In this document: piece after piece, positions 55,755 to 64,000 of the stretch
How positions within the stretch are numbered: position 1 is the first letter of the stretch
How the letters are laid out: each line of letters starts with the position of its first letter
Source of the DNA: SHZI01 sp041396045
Lineage (GTDB): Bacteria; Pseudomonadota; Gammaproteobacteria; Steroidobacterales; GCA-2729495
DNA length: 64,000 bases
Direction of reading: 5' to 3'
Assembly (NCBI GenBank): GCA_041396045.1
Contig: JAWKZI010000006.1
Span: forward strand, 1 to 64,000
The notes under the pieces: model-generated
What the model was told of the DNA's origin: nothing
Database searches by the model: none
The model's input: only the letters and a program-made list of their open reading frames with translations
Program-made: the position numbers and the translations under genes

Positions 55755-58700
55755 CAGTTTCCACCAACGCGCGACAGATCCCGCGCATTCTCCTCAAAAG
55801 CCACCATGATCGCTTCGTCGCCCGTCAGCCCCTGTTCGTGGGCGCGGGTAATACAGGCCAGCATTCGTTTGTAATCCTTCGGGATGACCTTCACGAAACG
55901 CGCAACAGACTCTTCCCAGTTGTTCAGGACACGCGCTGCCTTGTTGCTGCCTGTAAGTTCCCGATGCTTCTCCACGAGCGCCTTGACCCGGCCGATTTCC
56001 AGCGGTTCGGTCAGTTCCTCGACGCCTACCATCTGGGTATTGACGTTGTTGCTGAAAGTGCCTTGTTCGTCGAGCACATAGGCAACACCACCCGACATGC
56101 CCGCACCGAAATTGCGGCCGGTGGTACCCAGAACGACCACATGACCACCCGTCATGTACTCGCACCCGTGATCGCCTACAGACTCCACCACGGTATCGAC
56201 GCCACTGTTGCGAACTGCAAAGCGCTCGCCGGCCATGCCGCAAATAAAGGCCTCACCGCTGGTGGCGCCATACAAGGCAACGTTGCCAACTATGATGTTC
56301 TCCTCGGCAGCAAAGGTGGCCGCCGCTGGCGGTCGTACGATCAGGCGACCACCGGAAAGGCCTTTGCCAAAGTAGTCATTGGCATCGCCTTCCAGCACGA
56401 AGGTCATGCCACTCGGGACGAACCCGCCGAAGCTCTGACCAGCCGATCCCTTGAAGTGCAACTGTATGGTGTCGTCCGGCAGGCCCTTGCTGCCCCACTT
56501 CCGGGTCAGTTCACTGCCGGTAATCGTGCCGACCACACGGTTGACGTTGCGGATCGGTAATTCGCCGCTGACCTTCTCGCCACGCGCGATAGCAGGCGCG
56601 CACAAGTCGAGCAGGGTGGTGACATCCAGGGATTTGTCCAGACCGTGATCCTGCTCCATCTGCCGGTAGCGGCCAACTTCGGGGCCCAGGTCCGGCTGGT
56701 AAAGGATATTGCTGAAGTCGAAACCCTTGGCTTTCCAGTGATTGATCGCTTTCTTCGGCTCCAGGCGATCGACCCGGCCAACCATCTCGTCAACCGTGCG
56801 GAAGCCGAGTTGGGCCATCCGTTCGCGCATGTCCTCGGCAATGAAGCGCATGAAATTGACCACGTGCTCGGGCTTGCCCGTGAAGAGTTCGCGCAATTTC
56901 GGGTCCTGGGTAGCGACACCGGTCGGGCAGGTATTGAGGTGACAGACCCGCATCATGATGCAGCCCACAGCAACCAGCGGCGCTGTGGCAAAGCCGAACT
57001 CCTCAGCTCCCAGCAGGGCAGCGATGACGACATCCCTGCCGGTCTTGAGCTGACCATCGGTTTCTACCGTTATACGGCTGCGCAGGTTGTTCAGCACCAG
57101 CGTCTGGTGTGTTTCAGCGAGGCCCAGTTCCCATGGCAAACCGGCATGGGTGATCGAGCTTTGGGGTGAGGCGCCTGTGCCGCCGTCATGACCACTGATC
57201 AGCACGACATCGGCGTGGGCTTTGGCAACGCCGGCCGCGATCGTCCCTACACCCACTTCAGCGACCAGTTTCACACTGATGCGGGCTTCGCGATTGGCAT
57301 TCTTGAGGTCGTGAATCAACTCCGCGAGATCCTCGATGGAATAAATATCGTGATGGGGCGGAGGTGAAATCAGGCCGACGCCCGCAGTGGTCAGGCGGGT
57401 CTTGGCGATCCAGGGATAGACCTTGGTGCCCGGTAACTGGCCACCTTCGCCTGGCTTGGCGCCCTGCGCCATCTTGATCTGCAGTTCCGTCGCCTTCACC
57501 AGGTATTCGCTGGTCACACCAAAGCGACCGGAGGCCACCTGCTTGATAGCGGAGTTCTTCGAGTCACCATTGGGCAGCAGCGTGTAGCGGGCCGGGTCTT
57601 CGCCGCCTTCGCCCGTGTTGCTCTTGCCACCAATGCGGTTCATCGCGATCGCCAGAGTTTCGTGCGCCTCGCTGCTGATCGACCCGTACGACATTGCGCC
57701 CGTCTTGAAACGTCGCATGATGGTCTCAGCCGATTCGACTTCCTCCAGCGGGACTGGTTTGCTGGTCTTGAAATCCAGCAAGCCGCGCAGGGTGAGAAGG
57801 TTTCCGGCCTGCTCGTCGATCAGCCGTGCGTATGACTTGTACGTTGTGTAGCTGCCGGTGCGTACCGACTTTTGCAGCCGGTGGATCGACTCCGGGCTGA
57901 ACAGGTGTTGTTCGCCGTTCGCCCGCCACTGATATTGTCCGCCGGAAGGCAAGGCCTGACCCGGGAGGGGGCGGGCCGGGAAGGCGGCGTCGTGGCGCAT
58001 GCGCACTTCGCGTGCAACCACATCCATGCCGATGCCGCCAATTCGTGATGCCGTGCCGGTGAAATGCTCATCGATCAGGTCCTGGCGCACACCCAGTGCT
58101 TCGAAAAGCTGTGCACCGTGATAGCTCTGCACGGCCGACACACCCATCTTCGACATGACCTTGACTACACCCTTGGTAGCCGCCTTGGTGAAGTTCTTGC
58201 ACGCCGACTTGTGGTCGATGTTGGGCAGCAGCCCATCCACGATCATGCCATCCAGGGTTTCAAACGCCAGATACGGGTTGATTGCCGTCGCGCCATAGCC
58301 GATAAGCAGCGCAAAGTGATGTACCTCGCGCGCCTCGCCTGTTTCAACCACGATACTTACGCGCGTACGCAGGCCTTCGCGGATCAGGAAGTGGTGCAGG
58401 CTGGACATGGCGAGCAGCGATGGAATGGGTGCGAATTCCTTGTTCACGCCCCGATCGCTGAGAATGATGACGTTGAGGTCTTCGGTCTCGATCATGCGCT
58501 GTGCATTTGTCCAGAGGTCTTCGAGCGCACCCACCAGCCCTTTCTCGCCGCGGGCGATGCGATACAGGGTGGGCAGTACACCGACCCGCAGGCCTGGCAG
58601 CTCCACGCGGCGGACCTTGGCGAATTCCTCGTTGGTCAGGATGGGTCCATTCAGTTCGAGGCGCCTGCAGTCCGCCGGCTGCGGTTCCAGCAGGTTGCCT

Positions 58701-60415
58701 TCGGAACCCAGCCACACTTCCGAGGCCGTGATCAGTTCCTCGCGGATACAGTCGATTGGCGGGTTGGTCACCTGGGCAAAGAGCTGCTTGAAGTAGTCGA
58801 ACAGCAGCCGTGGCCGGCTGGAAAGTGCCGCCAGTGGCGTGTCGTTGCCCATCGAACCGATGGCTTCGACGCCGTCGCGGGCCATCGGCATCAGGATGAT
58901 GCGCTGATCCTCGAAGGTGTAACCGAATGCCACCTGGCGTTGTAGCAAGGTGTCGTGATCCGGCGCCGGGACTTCAGGCGCCGGCGGTAGCTGATCCAGA
59001 TGTACCAGATGCTGATCGAGCCATGCCCGGTAGGGCCGCTCGTTGGCGACCTGGCGCTTGATCTCCTCGTCGTCGACGATGCGACCTTCTTCCGTGTCGA
59101 CCAGGAACATCTTTCCGGGCTGGAGGCGCCCTTTGCGCAGCACGTTTTCAGGCGGAATATCGAGCACACCCGCTTCGGACGCCATGATGACCCGGTGGTC
59201 TTTGGTCACGTAGTAGCGGGAGGGGCGCAGGCCATTCCGGTCCAGCACGGCACCGATCTTCTTGCCGTCGGTGAAGGCAATCGACGCCGGTCCGTCCCAG
59301 GGCTCCATCAGGCTCGAGTGATACTGGTAGAAGGCCCGCATCTCGTCGTCCATGGTGGCGTGATTCGACCAGGGCTCCGGAATCATCATCATGATGGCGT
59401 GAGGCAACGAGCGGCCGGCCAGCACAAGCAGTTCCAGCGCGTTGTCGAACATGGCGGAGTCACTGCCGTTCGGATTGACGACTGGCGGAACCTTGTCAAT
59501 GTCCTCGCCGAACAGCGCAGATTCAAACAAGGCTTCGCGGGCATGCATCCAGTTGATGTTGCCGCGGAGGGTGTTGATTTCCCCGTTGTGGGCCACGTAA
59601 CGGTATGGATGGGCCCGGTCCCAGCTCGGGAAGGTGTTGGTGCTGAAGCGTGAATGCACCATGGCAAGCGCTGTTTCCATGTCCGGATCCTTCAGGTCCG
59701 GGTAATACTCGGCGAGCTGCTCGGTGAGGAGCATGCCTTTGTAAACCAGCGTCTTGCTCGACAGGCTGCAGACATACCAGAAGTCGGCGCCATCCTGCGT
59801 GGTGGTGCGAATTTCCGAATAGGCGCGCTTGCGGATGACATACAGGCTGCGTTCAAAATCCAGGCCGTCGGCGGTACCTTCGCCGGGCTCATCTGCTGAC
59901 TGGTCGTGGCCAATGAAAATCTGCCGCACAAAGGGCTCAGAGCTTTTGGCCATCTCGCCCAGCGTGTCGTTGTTGGTCGGCACGGTGCGCCAGCCCAGAA
60001 CGATCTGCCCCTGGGATTGCACGATCTGTTCGAAATTCTGTTCAAGCCGGCGACGTTTGCTGGCATTGCGGGGCAGAAACAGCAGGCCGCTGCCGTATTC
60101 GCCAGGCGCTGGCAGGGTAAAGCCATGCGGCTCTACAGCCTTTTCCAGAAACTTGTGCGGCATCTGCAACAGCACACCTGCGCCATCGCCGGTGTTGGCC
60201 TCGTGGCCAGAGGCTCCGCGGTGGTCGAGGTTCCGCAGAACCTGGATTGCGTCGGCCAGAATCTGGTGCGACTTGCGACCCTTGATATCAACGACGAAGC
60301 CGACGCCGCAGGCATCGTGCTCCAGAGCCGGGTCGTAAAGTCCTTGTTTTTCCGGCCGTTGTGACCGCTTTGTGCGGAGCAGGGGCAGCTCGCCACGACG
60401 CTGGTGGTTTTTCAT
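55754..60415 (-). CDS. gltB: Glutamate synthase large subunit
   Basis: 1553 residues, full length and without breaks. A short propeptide of 35 residues precedes C36 in LEHDACGVGF, the Ntn glutaminase nucleophile. The central and FMN domains carry GGKSNTGEGGED, QVASGRFGVTSEYL, ISGHDGGTGASPQSS and the 3Fe-4S cysteines in MRVCHLNTCPTGVATQDP; the C-terminal beta-helix domain includes GATSGEAFICGMAGERFAVR. Produces two glutamates from glutamine and 2-oxoglutarate. An intact 4.6-kb frame shows that this part of the window is accurately read. Confidence 0.97.
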   Translation of the reverse strand: MKNHQRRGELPLLRTKRSQRPEKQGLYDPALEHDACGVGFVVDIKGRKSHQILADAIQVLRNLDHRGASGHEANTGDGAGVLLQMPHKFLEKAVEPHGFTLPAPGEYGSGLLFLPRNASKRRRLEQNFEQIVQSQGQIVLGWRTVPTNNDTLGEMAKSSEPFVRQIFIGHDQSADEPGEGTADGLDFERSLYVIRKRAYSEIRTTTQDGADFWYVCSLSSKTLVYKGMLLTEQLAEYYPDLKDPDMETALAMVHSRFSTNTFPSWDRAHPYRYVAHNGEINTLRGNINWMHAREALFESALFGEDIDKVPPVVNPNGSDSAMFDNALELLVLAGRSLPHAIMMMIPEPWSNHATMDDEMRAFYQYHSSLMEPWDGPASIAFTDGKKIGAVLDRNGLRPSRYYVTKDHRVIMASEAGVLDIPPENVLRKGRLQPGKMFLVDTEEGRIVDDEEIKRQVANERPYRAWLDQHLVHLDQLPPAPEVPAPDHDTLLQRQVAFGYTFEDQRIILMPMARDGVEAIGSMGNDTPLAALSSRPRLLFDYFKQLFAQVTNPPIDCIREELITASEVWLGSEGNLLEPQPADCRRLELNGPILTNEEFAKVRRVELPGLRVGVLPTLYRIARGEKGLVGALEDLWTNAQRMIETEDLNVIILSDRGVNKEFAPIPSLLAMSSLHHFLIREGLRTRVSIVVETGEAREVHHFALLIGYGATAINPYLAFETLDGMIVDGLLPNIDHKSACKNFTKAATKGVVKVMSKMGVSAVQSYHGAQLFEALGVRQDLIDEHFTGTASRIGGIGMDVVAREVRMRHDAAFPARPLPGQALPSGGQYQWRANGEQHLFSPESIHRLQKSVRTGSYTTYKSYARLIDEQAGNLLTLRGLLDFKTSKPVPLEEVESAETIMRRFKTGAMSYGSISSEAHETLAIAMNRIGGKSNTGEGGEDPARYTLLPNGDSKNSAIKQVASGRFGVTSEYLVKATELQIKMAQGAKPGEGGQLPGTKVYPWIAKTRLTTAGVGLISPPPHHDIYSIEDLAELIHDLKNANREARISVKLVAEVGVGTIAAGVAKAHADVVLISGHDGGTGASPQSSITHAGLPWELGLAETHQTLVLNNLRSRITVETDGQLKTGRDVVIAALLGAEEFGFATAPLVAVGCIMMRVCHLNTCPTGVATQDPKLRELFTGKPEHVVNFMRFIAEDMRERMAQLGFRTVDEMVGRVDRLEPKKAINHWKAKGFDFSNILYQPDLGPEVGRYRQMEQDHGLDKSLDVTTLLDLCAPAIARGEKVSGELPIRNVNRVVGTITGSELTRKWGSKGLPDDTIQLHFKGSAGQSFGGFVPSGMTFVLEGDANDYFGKGLSGGRLIVRPPAAATFAAEENIIVGNVALYGATSGEAFICGMAGERFAVRNSGVDTVVESVGDHGCEYMTGGHVVVLGTTGRNFGAGMSGGVAYVLDEQGTFSNNVNTQMVGVEELTEPLEIGRVKALVEKHRELTGSNKAARVLNNWEESVARFVKVIPKDYKRMLACITRAHEQGLTGDEAIMVAFEENARDLSRVGGN

Positions 60416-60601
60416 AATGTGTACTCGGGGTCAGTGAACCGGGACCGCGACGAGCGGTCCGCAGGCCTACAGTTTACGGCCCAGCGGGATTTCGTGAAAG
60501 CGGCGCGAGCAGCATGAGGCGGGCGACCCGCACCACCACTGCTACACTGGCCTGTGCACGGCGAAAACTGGCCTGCGCACGGCGAAAGGTCCCACCTTCA
60601 T

Positions 60602-61282
60602 ATGTCTGACGTCCTCGATATTCAAATTGTCTCCGACCTCGTTTGCCCGTGGTGCTATGTGGGCAAGCGTCGTCTGGAGCGCGCCCTGGCCGAGCGGCCG
60701 GGTCTGGACGTCTCAATCACCTGGCTGCCGTTTCAGCTGAGCCCTGAACTGCCCCGGGAAGGTCGGGATCGGGCGGAGTACTACCTTGAGAAGTTCGGCT
60801 CCAACCGGGCACAGACCATTCAGGCTGCCATGCGTCAGACCGCGGCGGACGAGGGTCTGCACTTCGAGACCAGGCCCGGTGCACGGGCACCGAATACCCT
60901 GTCAGCCCATGTCCTGCTCATGTGGGCGGGCGAGCGACCCGATACAGACCAGAACGAGCTGGCCGAGCGCCTGTTTGCCGCCCACCACGTCTTGGGTCAG
61001 GACATTGGCGACCCCGTTGTGCTGGCGCGGATCGCCGGCGAGGTCGGTATGGATCCGGCCGGCGTCGAGGCGGACTTGCGTGGAGGACTGGATGAGGATC
61101 GTGTGCAGGCCCTGATCGGCGAGGCGCAACGAATCGGTGTCAGCGGCGTGCCTTTCTTCATCTTCGACCGGAAATATGCGGTTTCGGGCGCCCAGCCGCC
61201 GGAAGCGCTGCTCGAAGTGATCGATCGTCTCAATGGAGCGACTTCAGTCGGGGCTCCACTGACCGACTCCAATGCTTCGTAA
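60602..61282 (+). CDS. FrnE-like DsbA-family oxidoreductase
   Basis: 226 residues from ATG 60602 (MSDVLDIQIVSD); a further in-frame stretch up to 60554 is repetitive leader. Thioredoxin fold with C15-P-W-C18 and a large helical insertion (RDRAEYYLEKFGSNRAQTIQ), cis-Pro segment VSGVPFFIFDRKYAVSGAQP. No signal peptide, so cytoplasmic, as in the FrnE/2-hydroxychromene isomerase-like group. Overlaps the cytochrome b561 start by 11 bases. A duplicated GGCGAAA-type motif precedes it at 60557-60590. Confidence 0.88.
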   Translation: MSDVLDIQIVSDLVCPWCYVGKRRLERALAERPGLDVSITWLPFQLSPELPREGRDRAEYYLEKFGSNRAQTIQAAMRQTAADEGLHFETRPGARAPNTLSAHVLLMWAGERPDTDQNELAERLFAAHHVLGQDIGDPVVLARIAGEVGMDPAGVEADLRGGLDEDRVQALIGEAQRIGVSGVPFFIFDRKYAVSGAQPPEALLEVIDRLNGATSVGAPLTDSNAS

Positions 61283-61865
61283 CTCCAGCCTGGGATGGGG
61301 GCTGGTTGCCCGGAACTTTCACTGGTTGATCGTTGCGATGATCGCCGTGCAGGTCCCACTCGGCTTCTACATGAACGATGTCTACAAGGAATTGATTGCC
61401 ACCGGCAGCAATGATTTCTCGCACCTGCTGCAGGTCTCGCAAATCCACCACACCAACGGTTTTCTGATCCTGATCCTCGTCACGCTGCGACTGGTCTGGC
61501 GGTCGACCAACCCGACGCCGGATCTGCCGCCTGGCCTCGCGCGCTACCAGCGTTGGCTGGCACGGCTGACGCATGTTTTTCTTTACGGATTGCTGTTCGC
61601 CTTTCCGCTATCGGGTTGGGCGACCCTGTCGGCCTACGAGGGCGAGTTCCCGATCTTTTTCTTTGGCTGGGATGATGTTCCGCGGCTGGTGCCGCAGTCC
61701 ATAGACGGCTCCCACCAGCCCTATGAGTTTTACGCCGCAATTCACAAGACCTGCTGGCGCATCGGTGCCGTTGTGTTGGGCTTGCATGTGGTCGGAGCGT
61801 TGTGGCACCACTGGGTGCTGAAGGATAACGTCCTGCGCCGCATGCTCCGCGGCGTTTCACCGTAG
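61272..61865 (+). CDS. Cytochrome b561-family membrane protein
   Basis: 197 residues, four TM helices (FHWLIVAMIAVQVPLGFYM, THVFLYGLLFAFPLSGWATL and others). Haem-ligand histidines are seen in NFHWL, QIHHTNGFLILI and AIHKTCWR / LHVVGALWHH. Two b haems in the membrane are typical; such proteins transfer electrons from quinol or reduce superoxide. ATG 61272 lies inside the 3' end of the FrnE-like gene, suggesting coupled expression of two redox proteins. Confidence 0.9.
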   Translation: MLRNSSLGWGLVARNFHWLIVAMIAVQVPLGFYMNDVYKELIATGSNDFSHLLQVSQIHHTNGFLILILVTLRLVWRSTNPTPDLPPGLARYQRWLARLTHVFLYGLLFAFPLSGWATLSAYEGEFPIFFFGWDDVPRLVPQSIDGSHQPYEFYAAIHKTCWRIGAVVLGLHVVGALWHHWVLKDNVLRRMLRGVSP

Positions 61866-61888
61866 AAGAGTGCTATCCGCCGGTTACG

Positions 61889-62731
61889 CTAGAAGTTGAA
61901 TACCAGCGACATCGTGCCGGCCCAGGCAAGGCTGGTGGTATCAATATCAAACCATTCCAGTTCGGCACGCAGGCTCACATGTTCCGAAGCACGAAGGTTG
62001 ATTCCGGCGCCCAGCGCCAGGTCCGTGCCGCTGTCCGACGTACGGATTGAACTGAAGGACACGCCATCTGGTGCCTCGTCGCCCAGAATGATTTCCGGGA
62101 TGCTCGGCTGATCCACGCGCACCTGGGCGCCGATACGGTCGACGATCAGGGTGTCCTGGTCCCAGACCAGCACGCCGGCCTTGGCGAACAACTCTACCGA
62201 GTCGTTCAGTGGCAGAAAGCCGACCAGATAACCCTGGAACCCGTCGGTCTTTGTCTCTATGTCGATCTGACGATCCTGAAGGGGGCGGGGCGGCGGCGGG
62301 AAGGGGCCATCAACTTCAATCACGGGAATCTGGAAACCGAAGCGGGCGTCGGCTTCACCCATATTGATGTATCCGGCCTCAACGCCGAAATAGCGGCCCA
62401 CGCGTACCCCACCAAATACCTTGAACGAGAAATCACTGCCTTCGGGGTCGCGGACATCAACCGGCTGTGAAGCGGAGGTGCGCAGCCCCTGGGCGTTGTT
62501 TGCGTTAACGATCTGACCCCGAAAATCGGTGTCATAGGGGGGCAGAAAGGTTCCAGGCGCTATTCCCGGCACATTAACCTGTGTGTACTCGTCAAAACGC
62601 AAGTTGATGTCGTTGCGTTCCACACGGGCCCCGCCGACACCGGCACCGAGGTAGTAGTTGATATCAGCCACGGCTGCGATCGGGAGCGTCATTGCTACCG
62701 TCGTCAGACACAGTTGTTTAAGGTTCAACAT
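61889..62731 (-). CDS. Outer-membrane beta-barrel protein
   Basis: 280 residues. Signal peptide (LCLTTVAMTLPIAAVADINYY) then alternating beta strands: GAGVGGARVERND, FKVFGGVRVGRYFGVEAGYI, GFQGYLVGFLPLNDSVELFA, ALGAGINLRASEHVSLRAEL and a final strand ending in Phe (SLVFNF), typical for BAM recognition. A Pro-rich loop (GPFPPPPRPLQD) is unusual. Similar to the OmpA/OmpW-like barrels of about eight strands; function unknown. Divergent from the TonB receptor across 280 bases. Confidence 0.85.
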   Translation of the reverse strand: MLNLKQLCLTTVAMTLPIAAVADINYYLGAGVGGARVERNDINLRFDEYTQVNVPGIAPGTFLPPYDTDFRGQIVNANNAQGLRTSASQPVDVRDPEGSDFSFKVFGGVRVGRYFGVEAGYINMGEADARFGFQIPVIEVDGPFPPPPRPLQDRQIDIETKTDGFQGYLVGFLPLNDSVELFAKAGVLVWDQDTLIVDRIGAQVRVDQPSIPEIILGDEAPDGVSFSSIRTSDSGTDLALGAGINLRASEHVSLRAELEWFDIDTTSLAWAGTMSLVFNF

Positions 62732-62891
62732 AGGCGTCAGTTCCCCCGGGAAGGCTCAGGTCTGGTCAGATCCGAGCGGCGACTATAACGAAACAAATTT
62801 CCCGATACCATGCGCCCAAAGGATTGAATCTCGTGCGCCGGTTGTCGTGGTCGGCAGGCGGACAAATGCACACTGCCTGGGGAAAAGTGCA

Positions 62892-62921
62892 CTGACTGTG
62901 GGTAACGTTGCCGACAGTCAG
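62892..62921. promoter_or_regulatory. 30-base operator-like palindrome upstream of the TonB receptor
   Basis: CTGACTGT (62892-62899) is the exact reverse complement of ACAGTCAG (62914-62921). The centre GGTAACGTTGCC (62901-62912) is itself nearly palindromic about AACGTT, so 26 of 30 positions are symmetric. It lies 90 bases before the receptor ATG and 160 from the barrel start, in the shared promoter region; a TAATAT (62952-62957) downstream might be a -10 element. Size and symmetry fit a dimeric repressor or activator site. Confidence 0.55.
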
Positions 62922-63011
62922 GACACAGATAGCGACAGTAAAAGGCTCTGGTAATATCCGGCCCTGCTGCTGCGTCCAAAAGTACATTTTTCGTTACGGG
63001 GGTCCCGTTAG

Positions 63012-64000
63012 ATGTCCACTACGCATTGCATTTCCGGTCTGGCCGGAAGGCCGGCCAAAGCGTGTCTGATTTCTGCCATCGCTGTCAGTGTGGTAGCGGC
63101 CGGCGTCATGCTGGTACCCGCCACCGGCTATGCGCAGATTGCAGAAATCGTGGTGACTACCCGCAAGAAGGAAGAGAACCTGCAGGAAGTCCCGCTGGCA
63201 GTCACCGCGATCACGGCCGAGCAGATCGAGCGTCAGGGCATCAGCAGCCTGGATGACGTAACCAATCAGGATCCCAGCGTACAGATCGACACCTCGAACG
63301 GCCCGGCCGATACCCGGGAGACGGTGCGCGGCCTGTCCAATACCCGCGGCCGGTCCAACGTGGCCTTTCTGGTCGATGGCATCGACGTCACCACCGAGAA
63401 TCTGAACGCTGGCGGTTCCGGGTTGCTCGCCAACCGGCGGCTGCTGTCCGATGTAGAGCGGATCGAGGTGATCAAGGGGCCGCAAAGCGCGTTGTACGGC
63501 CGGGCCGCCTTTGCCGGCGCCATCAGCTATGTCACCAAGAATCCCGGCGACGAATTCGAGGGCAAGGTCAACGTCGATTTCGGCGACTACGGCAAGCGTG
63601 AAGTGGGCCTGTCCCTGTCCGGTCCGCTGATCGACGGGGTGCTCGGTATGCGTGCGTCATCGATCTGGTATACCAGCGATGGCTACTACACCAATTCCTT
63701 GTCCGGTGAGAACCTGGCCGATGTGGACGGCCGGGCCTTTGCCCTGACCACGGTCTATACGCCCACCGATCAGCTGCGCTTCAAGCTGCGCGGTGAATAC
63801 AGCAAGGAGGACTCGGGGCCCCTGCCCAATGTCCGCTTCGGTGGCGGTCGCCAGGGCTACAACCTGCGGTTGTACGAGTATCCCCAGGTCGCGCTGGATG
63901 CGGGTCTGGGCCAGAACGGTCAGTACATCCCGGCTGCCATCAATGGCGGTGTGCCCGGCTGGGATACGACCTCCGGGTCTACCAGCACCGCATTGATCAA
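63012..64000 (+). CDS. TonB-dependent receptor, N-terminal part
   Basis: The frame is open to the right edge; 329 residues are visible. Signal peptide (ISAIAVSVVAAGVMLVPATG), TonB-box region IAEIVVTTRKKEENLQEVP, and plug domain (VDGIDVTTENLNAGGSGLL, RIEVIKGPQSALYGRAAFAG, ISYVTKNPGDEFEGKV), followed by the first barrel strands. It resembles the large TonB receptor group with IVVTARRR-type plugs, used for siderophores, vitamins or polymers; the substrate cannot be told. ATG 63012 is 280 bases from the divergent barrel gene. Confidence 0.94.
   Translation, partial: MSTTHCISGLAGRPAKACLISAIAVSVVAAGVMLVPATGYAQIAEIVVTTRKKEENLQEVPLAVTAITAEQIERQGISSLDDVTNQDPSVQIDTSNGPADTRETVRGLSNTRGRSNVAFLVDGIDVTTENLNAGGSGLLANRRLLSDVERIEVIKGPQSALYGRAAFAGAISYVTKNPGDEFEGKVNVDFGDYGKREVGLSLSGPLIDGVLGMRASSIWYTSDGYYTNSLSGENLADVDGRAFALTTVYTPTDQLRFKLRGEYSKEDSGPLPNVRFGGGRQGYNLRLYEYPQVALDAGLGQNGQYIPAAINGGVPGWDTTSGSTSTALI

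Noticed and set aside
54243..55874. A 543-codon open frame on the plus strand antisense to gltD
   Set aside because: It is a codon-position shadow of gltD, which has clear flavoprotein motifs on the other strand.
58064..58945. A 293-codon plus-strand frame within gltB
   Set aside because: Shadow of gltB; no start site or protein features of its own.
1..64000. CRISPR arrays, rRNA or tRNA genes, insertion sequences, prophage genes, toxin-antitoxin or restriction genes
   Set aside because: I looked for direct repeats with spacers, cloverleaf-like segments and characteristic protein motifs and found none I can support.

Overview
The window looks like a chromosomal segment of a free-living, aerobic gammaproteobacterium. 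GC content is moderately high. The gene order xerD-dsbC, a phoBR-phoU-pstSCAB locus, gltBD, leuCD, the 7Fe ferredoxin and a TonB-dependent receptor all fit that class. The genus cannot be fixed from the sequence alone. I see no phage, transposase, CRISPR array, rRNA or tRNA.

Layout. 0-3.4 kb: tail of a PEBP protein, a CsbD stress protein, and a two-component module (NarL-type regulator, receiver-only regulator, convergent CHASE3 histidine kinase). 3.7-11.3 kb: Lhr helicase, an exported unknown, a BON-domain protein, a PLD-family cardiolipin-synthase-like lipoprotein. 11.3-23.8 kb: a redox and catabolic stretch with a DUF1349/PQQ-dehydrogenase/dihaem fusion, two SDRs carrying export signals, a GlcD-like flavo-oxidase, a PagL-like lipid A deacylase, a lysine-degradation pair (saccharopine dehydrogenase plus ALDH7-type dehydrogenase), a Tat-exported DUF1838 protein, an orphan 2Fe-2S subunit and a cytochrome c lipoprotein. 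23.8-33.5 kb: dgkA, then the phosphate locus phoB-phoR-phoU-pstS-pstC-pstA-pstB and a broken porin. 33.6-50.4 kb: acyl-CoA and central metabolism (mvaB, CoA-transferase, leuCD, moaC-mobA-folE, MaoC, tesB, gamma-carbonic anhydrase, gpmA, zapE, ETF-ubiquinone oxidoreductase, thiolase, plsC, xerD). 50.5-64 kb: dsbC, fdxA, Nudix, glutathione peroxidase, MAPEG, gltBD, FrnE-like protein, cytochrome b561, an outer-membrane barrel and the start of a TonB receptor.

The most striking global property is that many conserved genes, including likely essential ones (gpmA, xerD, zapE), are broken by one- or two-base indels while the protein similarity continues in another frame. The damage is dense at 31-50 kb, sparser at 2-22 kb, and absent from phoB to pstA and from dsbC to the right edge, where the 1553-codon gltB is intact. 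This pattern suggests locally poor consensus sequence more than real gene decay. I therefore report such loci as single genes with the breaks marked.

I did not find a convincing new defence or mobile system. The best leads are a nested inverted repeat of REP type at 51.4 kb, a 30-bp operator-like palindrome before the TonB receptor, the three-part PQQ/cytochrome fusion, the exported SDRs, and the orphan 2Fe-2S/cytochrome pair.
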